The notes beneath the pieces were generated by a model. It had not been told where the DNA came from. It searched no databases and saw only the letters and a list, made by a program, of their open reading frames with translations. This document shows, one piece after another, positions 1 through 8,332 of a stretch of 21,523 bases of DNA. The DNA comes from Mnemiopsis leidyi. Taxonomy: Eukaryota > Ctenophora > Tentaculata > Lobata > Bolinopsidae. Position 1 is the first letter of the stretch; the number at the start of each line of letters is the position of its first letter. The DNA is taken from positions 45,169 through 66,691 of the forward strand of contig JH157608.1 in assembly GCA_000226015.1 (NCBI GenBank), written 5' to 3'. The position numbers and the translations under genes are program-made.

Positions 1-1163
1 ACTGAAAGAACCATGAGGGTTTGTGTAGAAGGGCAATGGTCCGAGGTGAAACACGTTTTATCTGGTGTTCCTCAAGGATCAGTTTTAGGTCCTTTGCTTT
101 TTATTTTATATGTAAATGATTTACCTGAAATTGTGAAGAATAAGATTAAGTTATTTGCAGATGATCTTAAGCTAATTTGCAATGCAAATGATTATAGAAG
201 TATAGCTGATGATATTTTAGAATTAGAAATCTGGGAAAGTATTTGGCATTTTAAGTTAAATCCTTCTAATTGTAAAGTAGTTCATGTAAATTTTAACAAT
301 AACCCAAATTTAAATTATTTATTAAATGGAGTTGAACTGGAAGCATCTGCACAAGAAAAAGATTTGGGGGTTATTACCCATAGCTCCCTGCTTTGGAATG
401 AATAGATAAAGACATCTGTATCAAAAGCAAATCAGATGATCTGCTGGGTTGTTAGAAACCTGATTGATAGAAATATGAATGTTATGTTATCCATTTACAA
501 AGCTCTAATAAGACCCCATCTCGAGTATTGTGTCCAATTGTGGAATCCAGTAGCGACCCATGGAAATTGGGCGACTGTTTTGGAGCTGGAGAGCGTACAG
601 AGGCGGTTTACCCGTCTAATTGATGAGGTGGGTACTCTTCCCTATAGTCGACGACTGGAAATCCTCAATTTGACAACGCTGGCTGAGCGGCGAATACGTG
701 GGGACCTTATCGAAGCTTTCAAAGCAACTAGTGGCTTGACTGAGTATGGGCAAGGTTTGTTCAGAATGAGCAGATCTGGTCTCAATCTTGTTTCATCCAA
801 TAGATGTTGTAAGAGCGCTACTGAAGTAAGGAATGTTCAGAATTATTTTCTCCCGGAGCGAGTTATTCCATTCTGGAACAAGCTTCCTTCAGAAGTTAAG
901 AACTCCACATCTGTATTAAACTTTAAAATTGGGCTGGAGACTTATAAGAATGATAGGATCACTAACAATGAAGTTCTACATTATTGGAATGTGTCAAGTG
1001 AAGTTGTAGGAAGAATTGAAGGACCAAATTATGTTATAAATAAAGAGAAACATAATGAATATCTTTTGTCCCATCCCTTTGTTGCAAAAAATAGCTTTAT
1101 CAATCTAAGTTCTACTGGAAAGTATAGCTAACATGTTTGTTTATTTCTAGTTATTTATTAAAT
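1..1163 (+). mobile_element. CR1/L2-like non-LTR retrotransposon, 3' part of ORF2 (reverse transcriptase), one in-frame stop
   Basis: One reading frame is open from base 1 to 1131 except for a TAG at 403-405. It encodes the second half of a LINE reverse transcriptase. The motif-B region (GVPQGSVLGPLLF, residues about 22-34) is followed by the catalytic motif FADD (about 48-51). After the stop, still in the same frame, comes the family's C-terminal region: a PHLEYCVQLWNP block, a TTLAERRIRGDLIEAFK block, and a tail with ERVIPFWNKLPSEV. Blocks of this kind are typical of CR1/L2/Daphne-type LINEs. The 5' half, with the endonuclease and first palm motifs, lies outside the window. The TTTATT-rich stretch at 1138-1163 may be the 3' tail. 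The single stop and otherwise clean frame suggest a fairly recent but inactive insertion. The exact clade needs a tree. Confidence 0.92.
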
Positions 1164-1244
1164 GTGGATGGGAAGTTTTAGGTTTTCCTATTTTTTCCAT
1201 TGAGTGCTTTGAAATTTAACTGGTGACCTGTGGTCCGAATTTGG

Positions 1245-1280
1245 AGCCATGTGCAAGTGCCGCTTCATAGCAACATGGCT
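1245..1280. repeat. Inverted repeat AGCCATGT/ACATGGCT
   Basis: An 8-bp perfect inverted repeat (1245-1252 and 1273-1280) is separated by 20 bases, just downstream of the LINE end and at the edge of the CpG-rich block. It could form a small hairpin. Its role is unknown, and a chance origin is possible. Confidence 0.4.
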
Positions 1281-1738
1281 CGGCAACGTTTAGCAACTAA
1301 TCCCTGTGTTGCTCTGATCCTTGTGCGCGCGGCGTACGCGTACCGTAAGCACTTGGTTTTGACAAAATAATATTTGATTAACGTTAAAACAAAAGAGATA
1401 GAGCTGCGAGCTGCGCGCGCGAGTCGGGCGACACCTCGACAAACCTGGTTTAAATGGATTTAATTTGTATTGTTCCTGGTTCCGCAGGGCGCTCCCTCCC
1501 GTCGTTTTATTTATTCTCGGAGAATGAAAGTCGGATATAGACAATAGTCGGATATAAACAATTGCAATCGCGCGTGCGACCACAGGTAGCAGCCGCCGCG
1601 CTCGGTGTATTAGTTGCTCTAACCAAAGTCCTTTTGTGCGCACCACCAAAGGTCGTTAGGTGAAGCCTATACGCAGCCGCTGCGCGTGGTTTGTAGGTTG
1701 ATAACCTACTGTCGCGGCCATTACGCGCTGTCACGCAT

Positions 1739-1762
1739 TTCTGGCCTGGCGACAGGCCAGAA
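1739..1762. repeat. Perfect hairpin, 10-bp stem and 4-base loop
   Basis: TTCTGGCCTG (1739-1748) and CAGGCCAGAA (1753-1762) are exact reverse complements separated by GCGA. A further CAGGCCATGAA follows at 1769-1779, repeating the right arm imperfectly. It lies inside the CpG-rich block. Confidence 0.7.
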
Positions 1763-1814
1763 TTTCGACAGGCCATGAATTTCGAAGAAATTCTAGACGC
1801 GCATCGCCCGTTGA

Positions 1815-2204
1815 CGCGTGGTGTAAGCACCTGGTTAGGTTGTCGAGATGTTACCCGACCCGCGCGTGGCTCGCAGTTTTCTGCTCTCCTCGCGAGAACG
1901 TTAGACGGATATCATCTCGTCAACTGGTTAGGTGAACCTAACCTGGTTAGGTGAACCTAACCAGGTATTACGCCACGCAAACGTTGTCAAGGTGTTACCC
2001 GACTCGCGCGCGGCTCACAGCATGCTGCTCTCCTAGCGTTGGACGGATATCATTTCGTCATCGCAAACGTGATTTTGTTAGAGCAACTCAAGAATCACCT
2101 TATAAGAGGACTGTTAGCAAAATGTGGAGGTTGATTCTTGCAATAATCATTCACCTAACCAGGAGCTTACGCCGCGACTAGACCTGACCAGGTGCTTATG
2201 GCGC
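1815..2204. repeat. Foldback-like element with multiple inverted termini
   Basis: The left arm at 1815-1840 (ending CACCTGGTTAGGT) matches the reverse complement of 2153-2176 with two small gaps and about two mismatches. Further inverted copies of the same arm lie at about 1954-1976 and 2181-2204. The centre (1924-1963) is a 20-bp unit repeated twice, and each unit is itself a hairpin (GGTTAGG-TGAA-CCTAACC). Direct copies of a segment of about 80 bp flank this centre. No transposase is visible. It is probably a non-autonomous element. Confidence 0.55.
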
Positions 2205-2211
2205 AAAAGGG

Positions 2212-2665
2212 CTCTATAAATAAATAAATAATTGATAATGATGCCAGCATCATCACATCTAAACTCTAAAAATATCTTAAAACTCTATATTGAACGATTA
2301 TTACATATAAAACTAATAGATGTTAATAAACTTCTTTTAGCAACAAATGGATTATATTTAAGAAAACTGTTATGCTTTATTTTGTTTTTTAAAGTAACTT
2401 CCACCTTCAATACGATTCAAAACTTCCTCCGAAATATTCCAATAATACCCACTACTAGAAGTCCCAAGGTCTTTAGATTTACTCTTAAAAGTTTAACTTA
2501 TTTAACTTTTAACTTTTCCAAATTACTTTTAAAAACATTCAAAGACGATGCAGTCTTTACCTCAATAGGTAGCTTAATCCAAAATGAAACAACTCTTTCA
2601 CTGATAAAGTTTCTTTTAATACGGTTAACCTTAGAAGATTTACTATTTCCTGGTTTACAAACTGG
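2212..2665 (-). mobile_element. Second LINE 3' fragment, inverted and decayed
   Basis: On the minus strand this region encodes the same C-terminal LINE block as the + strand copy at 800-1131. A segment with ERVVSFWIKLPIEV (near 2555-2600) is followed, after frame breaks, by one with YYWNISEEVLNRIEGG (about 2395-2450) and then a piece with NPFVAKRS. The + copy has the matching ERVIPFWNKLPSEV, HYWNVSSEVVGRIEGP and HPFVAKNS. The minus-strand 3' end runs into an ATTT repeat at 2212-2233, a typical tail for these LINEs. Several stops and frameshifts show it is dead. A 161-codon frame on the + strand here is only its antisense shadow. Confidence 0.85.
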
Positions 2666-2719
2666 TTATAACAACAGTAATTACTTCACCATGTCAGAAG
2701 GGCATTTCGACGCTTGACT

Positions 2720-3140
2720 CTAAATGGGTTCTGGGAGTCGTCCGATGACGGATCAAAATGACAAATTAAATGTCCTTTGGGACATCGCCGATCCACCGGG
2801 CCTTAATATTTTATCTCCTTTGGAAGTACCAGCTGCAGCCTAGCGTACCCCAAGCCAGCCGGGCTTGGGAATTCCTAGAAACATTAGCCACAACATAAGC
2901 GGACATAGCCTTATTGTTAATTCCAGAAGGTAGAGTGGGTGTATACCGACAAAAGAAAGTTCAAAAATATCACAATTTTACACTGATAGTATCGAGGAGT
3001 TCATGATTCGCTTGAATCAAGCACGCTTCTTTGCTATTACGAACTGCATTCGGGTGTTAAGACTGTCAACTGCTGATACTATCAATTTGTATTTGAATTT
3101 CAACATTAAGATTCGTGACAAAGTACAGTATCAAATATTG
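2720..3140. other. Unassigned stretch with one inverted repeat
   Basis: I see no gene here. TGATAGTATC (near 2984-2993) and GATACTATCA (near 3075-3084) form a 10-bp perfect inverted repeat about 80 bases apart. A direct repeat, GTGACAAAGTACAG, occurs near 3115 and again near 3185 and may belong to the end of the neighbouring mariner remnant. Confidence 0.4.
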
Positions 3141-3142
3141 GA

Positions 3143-3377
3143 TTATAGAACGGCTGGTCTTGAGCAATGAGACGAACAAAGATGTGACAAAGTACAGCAT
3201 TTAATTATTAATAGTTGAGTTATCCTTCTACATTCTCTATTGGTGCTTTCCTTTAGATCTCCCACTGTTTTTGGATTCGGAGACCTGTGACCTCGTGATT
3301 GAAGGTATCTACATCCCCTCCAAAAAGTCAAGAGGGTTGAGGTCTAGGGAGTAAGGTGGCCATCTGATAGCAAAGTT
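3143..3377 (-). pseudogene. Mariner/Tc1-superfamily transposase C-terminal remnant
   Basis: Read on the minus strand, bases 3377 to about 3316 encode NFAIRWPPYSLDLNPLDF. This matches the conserved WPPxSPDLNPxD/E signature of Tc1/mariner transposases. The last D stands where the third catalytic acid sits, so a DDxD (mariner-type) enzyme is more likely than a DDxE one. A +1 frameshift and a TAG follow. The sequence then resumes in another frame with PKTVGDLKESTNRECRRIT, which resembles the 'xTVEELKxAIxxE' region of the same proteins, ending near 3143. The N-terminal helix-turn-helix and first two catalytic aspartates were not found, so this is a dead fragment. Confidence 0.7.
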
Positions 3378-4789
3378 AACTTACTATCAACTACACAGGA
3401 TCCATTGAGCGCGGCACACTTTTATAGCCTGCGCACAATCAGTCAGATTTAAACGTCCTATGTTTTCACAATTAGATCAGCTGAACAGAGAACAATTCTA
3501 TCAAACTAGTCAGAACTAACTGTCATATATGCATGACACTTCTAACCTTTGTTGATTGCTTAGTTGTTCAAACAATGGTTCAGGCACAACCAGATGCAGG
3601 GCCTTAGAGAGGAAAAAGTGATGTAGGAATTAACATAGAGTTGTTGATAAATCTGTTTCAAATACACCGTTTTGTTTACTAGACTGTTGTTTTGTTTTAT
3701 TTACCTCATGTTTCATAGATGAGAAGCATGCTCCCTCTAAATACTCCAATTTACTACCACATTCCTATTTTAGAAGCAGAACTTGTGTATTAACTCAATT
3801 TGACATTCTTAATTAAACAAACAATTAAACAACTTTTTAAACACTTTTAATTTCATTGAACCATTACACACAAATCACACTAAAACGTAAATTACACACT
3901 CAACACTTTGTACTCTTGTCGTACAAATTTATTGGTTAGCTCAAAGGACTACACAGATATCATATACATTTCAATGATTCCGCTCTACGTAGATTTTTTC
4001 ATATAATCATAACAATGATGAGTCTACCTCAACCTCAAACCTGCTGCCGCGTGCGCGCATTGCGCGGCCTATCCAACGCAGAGAAATGATCTATATTTTA
4101 TATTTTGATTGTGTAAAATGCCAAGAAAATAAAATTGTAATATTAGAGTAATGCATAATCACAATCTCAGGGAGCTAGTGTGTTTCAGGAAGTATAACTA
4201 TTCAATCCTGATGCATTTTTCAAATATTGGTTTTGCATGACATGCCAAGTGACACAGGTAAAGACTTATTTGTAATTTGTAATTACAATATTTTGCATCA
4301 CAATGTAATTTCAAGACTAAATAATTTACCAATATAAAGAAGCTGCTCATGTGATGCAGGGTGCATCCAGTAAGAAATACATTCTTTTGATGGGGCACCC
4401 ACTATAGTCAAATTTATACAATATTGATAATCATATCAAAACCAATTCAACTCAATGAACAATTTCAATCAAATCATATCATACAGTAACCAATTATGCA
4501 ACAATGCCCCAGACTCGTAGAAAAAGTATATTCCCGTATCAATATCATTAAAATCTAAACTGAACAAATTTATGAAAAAACACCACGTTCATTCATTGCG
4601 AAGTGGTAAGTCACCAAAATCTTCTGTCGTCTTGTGAGTAGACAATATCAAGGGCGATTTCAGAGGTTTTATTATTATTATTAGGTTTTATTCTGTCGTC
4701 AAATATGACATATTTGCCGTGTTTTACTTCAAGTTAATAAATTTTTTGATATTCATTACTGAGAAATATATCCCTTTAGTCCTTTAAAC
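3378..4789. other. Intergenic region, no gene seen
   Basis: About 1.4 kb of AT-rich sequence with no supportable ORF or splice-bounded exon. A short CpG-rich patch lies at 4040-4075. The last 150 bases probably contain the promoter and 5' leader of the gene starting at 4790, but I recognise no TATA box or initiator with confidence. Confidence 0.6.
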
Positions 4790-6199
4790 ATGAACTTAGG
4801 AGTACTTGATTATCCCATGGCACATTCTGGATTCATTTGCTACCCCAAACGTTGGTTTCTTGAGGTTAACAAGGCTATTGAGGGCATTAGAACAAACGGC
4901 ATTTCTCAGGAAAAGTTGTCAAAGATAGTGCTTGAAGTCATCAGCATAGCTGAACATCTCGACCACCAGAAAAGAGGCCACTTACTGTCTATATTACTGT
5001 GGTCATCCTACTGCTCAGGCTTTAGCACATTTGCTGACACTGTTACTCTAGTTCATGCTCGAATTTTAGAGCTTCCTTCTTGCACCAGGCAACACAAACT
5101 TGGTGACATTTTTGAAAAGGTCAAATATATTAAGATGTCAAGTTATTATTCCCAATCTTCATATCTTCGAGTTGTGGCTGATACTTTGGAGCATTTGACT
5201 GGCAGAAATTCACCTGCGGCCCTAAAACAACCCTTGGACACTTGTAGAATATTGAACTGGCGATTTGGCTCACAAATTGGAACGACTTTTTCTTTTTTAT
5301 GTCAACTGAACGAGCTCTACCATCAGAGAAAATATAAAATTGTCATGAAGGCATTGGATTGTTGTAGCCAACATTTCAATGATATTCCTGCATTATCTGA
5401 ATTTACATTATGGAATATGGCTGTTACTCTAAGTAAGTTAGGTAAAGATGTGCAGTGTAAAGAATTACTTGAACTCTGTGCTGAAACTTTTGATGGTGAA
5501 ACAGTAATAAACACTGTTGATAGAGAATGTCCGTCATACAAGATTGTGCTACAGCAACTGATTATCAAAAGTTCCTCCAGCAAAAAGTATTGTAATTATC
5601 TAAATAAAATGTATGTGGATTCCACTTATCTTCCTGATTATTACACCACATTGTGCAAAAACGATATAGCATATATATCAGAGGATTCTGAAACTCAATT
5701 AGAAATATTGGAAAATCTGCAGTCTTTTGAATTAGCAACGATCTTTGATAATGATATCACTGAGAGGGAGTGTCGAAAACTTGCCATTTGCACTGTTCTT
5801 TTAACTCAATCACACAGTTTTCTGGATAGAAATGATTTACAAAGTGGGTATGACTACTTCGTCTTGTCATACAATCAGGCCAATGAGTTGAGTACATGCA
5901 AAAAATATCCTTGGTTTACTGTTGTAAAAAGCCGTTACTTAGCTCAATTGCATTTTCTAGAAGGCTATTTTTTGGTGCTGCAAGGAAACTTGGAACAAGC
6001 TGCAGTGGCTTATGGTAAATCCTACAGCTATGATACTCATCTTGATATGTCAGTTTACAGTCAGACTGTGCTTCTTTTAAAACTGGGAAAAGTTCAGCAA
6101 GCAAAAAGGAACTGGAAAAATGCTAAAATTAGTAATACATCCCTTTTACGTGCAAATCACTTTTTAGAACTATCAGAGTACCTCAAAATTGTTGACTGA
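4790..6199 (+). CDS. Intronless helical-repeat (TPR-like) protein, 469 aa, unidentified
   Basis: This is one uninterrupted 469-codon frame starting at the first ATG after an in-frame TGA (4760-4762), with A at -3. Composition is soluble and alpha-helical throughout; there is no signal peptide or membrane segment. Helix pairs of TPR type are visible: about residues 178-235 (YHQRKYKIVMKALDCC, then LWNMAVTLSKLGKDVQCKEL), about 387-415 (LHFLEGYFLVLQGNLEQAAV, a good TPR A/B pair), and about 425-460 (a LLLKLGKVQQAKRNWKNAK helix). Such repeats usually make scaffolds for protein binding. I cannot name the family. The C-terminal pattern faintly recalls FANCG of the Fanconi anaemia core complex, but I give that little weight. 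All its neighbours have introns, so the gene may be a retrocopy that has stayed intact, or simply a single-exon gene. The next gene starts only about 270 bp downstream. Confidence 0.85.
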   Translation: MNLGVLDYPMAHSGFICYPKRWFLEVNKAIEGIRTNGISQEKLSKIVLEVISIAEHLDHQKRGHLLSILLWSSYCSGFSTFADTVTLVHARILELPSCTRQHKLGDIFEKVKYIKMSSYYSQSSYLRVVADTLEHLTGRNSPAALKQPLDTCRILNWRFGSQIGTTFSFLCQLNELYHQRKYKIVMKALDCCSQHFNDIPALSEFTLWNMAVTLSKLGKDVQCKELLELCAETFDGETVINTVDRECPSYKIVLQQLIIKSSSSKKYCNYLNKMYVDSTYLPDYYTTLCKNDIAYISEDSETQLEILENLQSFELATIFDNDITERECRKLAICTVLLTQSHSFLDRNDLQSGYDYFVLSYNQANELSTCKKYPWFTVVKSRYLAQLHFLEGYFLVLQGNLEQAAVAYGKSYSYDTHLDMSVYSQTVLLLKLGKVQQAKRNWKNAKISNTSLLRANHFLELSEYLKIVD

Positions 6200-6247
6200 T
6201 AGAGCAGTCAAATATTGCTAACAAGCTACTCTCTTTTCATCATTTAT

Positions 6248-6253
6248 ATTAAA
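6248..6253 (+). terminator. Possible poly(A) signal ATTAAA
   Basis: This common variant poly(A) signal lies 49 bases after the stop of the TPR-like gene, with T-rich sequence downstream. The assignment rests on position only. Confidence 0.4.
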
Positions 6254-6471
6254 TGTATTTATTGTAAGATTGTAATTTTAATCAACCCGCATGGTTCAGT
6301 GATTTTCCCTGTGTTGTAATTAATCGATACTTCCTTCAGTTGCAATTCAATATCTCATTTAATTTTCTTCAATTAATTGTTTCACAACATGAAAATCAAG
6401 GCAGTGCTTTTTCTTATATACACTCAAGACCCTCATTGTTCCAATAGGATTATAAAAATGTAAAAGGTTGG

Positions 6472-8332
6472 ATGGAAAAAAGCAACCACTACCAGCCAGC
6501 TGTAAATTATCATACAATGAATGGATGGTTGGAGTGTACAAGCAAAGGATCAGGTCTGCTTTTTTATTTTTTATTTTTTCATTTTTTAGTGAATGCATGT
6601 GGGCAAGTTAAAACCGTATCCTGTTTCCATAGCAAAATCTCGATCAAAATCAAAATTTGTTATTACCTACCTTATAGTTTATGTTATCAATGAAGCGAAT
6701 GGCATATTTATTAATGAGCATAGTTATTAATCGGGGGGAGGGAGGCAGGGTAAGGTACTAACACCTGGCCCTGGAATTTGCTCCATGGTCAAAATTTGCA
6801 TTTGACCACGGTTATATCAAGAATTTGACTATGGTCATGGGCAAAACTATTGACCCTGACACCCGGCCAAATGGTCAAAAATTCGTTTTCATCTTTTCCC
6901 ATCCTCCCCTGAAGGCCCTAATCAACTCAGGTAAAAAGTAATTCTACAACACAATCAACCCAGGAAGAAAGTACTACTACAACACAAGCACGTGCGAATC
7001 CACTTGGGAACAGCCTGCAGAGTTCCTTAGAGCTGCCAAAAAGGCCAAAACAGATAAACCAAGAATATCAGAAGCTGAACTACCGACAGGTTTGGTATCT
7101 CTATAGTTTCCTCATTGACCAACTTTTATTAAGTGTTTGTTGAATGTTGTATATAGAAATCATATGACGTGCCGGAACCCGCGGCCTACAGCTACATATC
7201 AATCTATGGTAGTCAAAATTTGATTTCTTACTATAATCTTTTCAAATATCATCACTCTTTCGCGTCTTTATATACTTACTCTCCCTCTCTTACCTGGCTC
7301 TGCACTTCCCTCTTGGCACTCTCCATTTGCATTCCCTTCTTTCTACTTTCTATAATTCTCTCCACTCACTCAATTCTACACACTTTTCTCTTCACTTTAG
7401 CTTTCCTCTTTTGCTCTATCCACTCTCCACTATCCGCTTTTCTCTTCCCACTCGTTACTTTACCTTCTCCACTCCCCTTCTCCACTTTCCTCTCCATTGC
7501 CTTATCCCCACTCTCCTCTCTCACCGTTTTCCTTTTTTTTCAAATGTTTCAAATGATGTTTTTTAGAAAAAAATGTGAAATTACCATTACAATTTCTTAC
7601 TCAGAGCACACACCGAAGAAGTTCAAAGGAGAAGGACTCCTCCTTACTCCCACCTCCAAATCCAACGGAACCCACCACCTCCGGACAGGTCCAGCCACCC
7701 CCGTCGTCTCCACGTCGCTCCGACACGACAACCATCACCACCATGACCTCCTCCGTCAGGACTCTAAGGGAAGTAACAATTCCCGTGCGTCAAGCTCGAC
7801 TAGTCGTCGGCAAAGCTTGAACCACCGTTCAAACGATTCTGAGTTTGTCAGTCTCCACGAAGCGATTCCATCTCCTGTCATAAACCGAGAACAAAAGTCA
7901 AATAATAGCTCCCATAATTCCTCACCTGTCCATCACAAGCGAGAAATGATTAGGTCAGACCGATTGTCAGTTAATAATAGCGTGCCCGGGTCTTCCAATC
8001 AGAAACTCAGCAAATTCCTCAACAACTCCTTAGACGTTTCTGCCGAAGAGGGCCCCGATCAGGAAGACATTATGCGAACTAAATTCCTTGATCCGTCATC
8101 CATCAGTTTACTGACAAACCAGCCAGCAGAAATACTGGAACGTCAGAGCAATCAGCTGCACCAGGACGCCCGGCGTTTACTCGACGTAGATAGGTTGCGA
8201 ACGATCGCAGACTGCGCTAACCTGCGTGCCGTGCAAAACGTGCAAAGCTTACGGGTGCTAAATATAGAACACAAGTTAAGTATGCTTCGAGATCATATCA
8301 AATGGTTGGAGGAGGGTAACGATTTTACGTGA
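6472..8332 (+). CDS. WAC: WAC-family protein: WW domain adaptor with C-terminal coiled coil (spliced)
   Basis: Coding exons: 6472-6553, 6964-7089 and 7605-8332 (311 aa). A second model extends exon 2 to 7094 and adds 7157-7208 (330 aa). All junctions are GT-AG with matching phase. The WW domain (residues 19-45) is split by the first intron: NGWLECTSKGS, then GRKYYYNTSTCESTWEQP, with both tryptophans and the final proline present. After a Ser/Asn/His-rich middle, the last 60 or so residues (LERQSNQLHQDARRL, ADCANLRAVQNVQSLRVLNI) follow the conserved WAC C-terminal helix pattern, ending in a coiled coil. In vertebrates WAC binds RNA polymerase II and RNF20/40 and promotes H2B ubiquitination in the nucleus. 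This copy is about half the length of human WAC (647 aa) and has only 18 residues before the WW domain. An unseen upstream exon is possible: the frame runs back to a TAG at 6445. Confidence 0.75.
6760..6885 (+). repeat. Interspersed repeat copy R1 in WAC intron 1
   Basis: This segment resembles 10296-10406 (copy R2, eIF6 intron 3). Both contain TGGAATYTGCYCCA near the start and GGCCAAATGGT(C)AAAAA near the end, in the same order and orientation, followed by a pyrimidine-rich stretch. The type is not recognised; no terminal inverted repeats or tRNA-like boxes are visible. Confidence 0.6.
6921..6986 (+). repeat. 33-bp tandem duplication covering a splice acceptor and WW-domain codons
   Basis: Bases 6921-6953 and 6954-6986 are two copies of one 33-base unit (27 of 33 identical by eye). 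Each has an AG acceptor after ATCAAC(T/C)C, then codons for the GKKYYYNT part of the WW domain. Copy 1 carries TAA where copy 2 has TAC. Only the second acceptor (AG at 6962-6963) gives an open exon. Confidence 0.85.
7157..7208 (+). other. Possible extra (cassette) exon of the WAC-like gene
   Basis: The 52-base segment is flanked by TATATAG and GTAGTC. If exon 2 uses the donor TTG|GTATCT (ending at 7094) in place of ACAG|GTTTGG (ending at 7089), phases match on both sides, and the exon adds SYDVPEPAAYSYISIY. The local G+C is high and looks coding. The intron in front would be only 62 bp. Either form keeps the reading frame into exon 3. Confidence 0.5.
7250..7545 (+). repeat. Long CT-rich (pyrimidine) tract in WAC intron 2
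   Basis: About 295 bases are almost free of G on the + strand and rich in CTCC, CACTT and CTTTCC variants, like a diverged CTCCACTTT satellite. It lies just upstream of the exon 3 acceptor at 7605. The hydrophobic open frame it produces is a consequence of TTC/CTC/TCC codons, not evidence of coding. Confidence 0.75.

Larger units (their letters stand above)
1290..2210. repeat. CpG-rich block between two LINE fragments, built of modular repeats
   Basis: This stretch is much richer in G+C and CpG than the rest of the window, with many CGCG runs (for example 1324-1342, 1410-1430 and 1860-1866). I find no convincing gene; the open frames on either strand resemble no family I know. It holds a perfect 10-bp hairpin (1739-1762), two diverged direct copies of a segment of about 80 bp (1840-1921 and 1983-2060), and several copies of a CCTGGTTAGGT-containing motif in both orientations. 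A non-autonomous foldback element fits best. A CpG-island promoter is less likely because no gene starts nearby. Confidence 0.5.

Noticed and set aside
1290-1830. Two minus-strand ORFs of 107 and 119 codons
   Set aside because: They lie in the CpG-rich repeat block, have Arg/Ala-rich low-information composition, and resemble no family.
2232-2717. 161-codon + strand ORF, leucine-rich
   Set aside because: It is the antisense of the minus-strand LINE fragment, which explains it fully.
7169-7604. N-terminal extension of the WAC exon 3 frame with a hydrophobic stretch resembling membrane helices
   Set aside because: It is the translation of the CT-rich intron tract, and splice phases join exon 3 at 7605.
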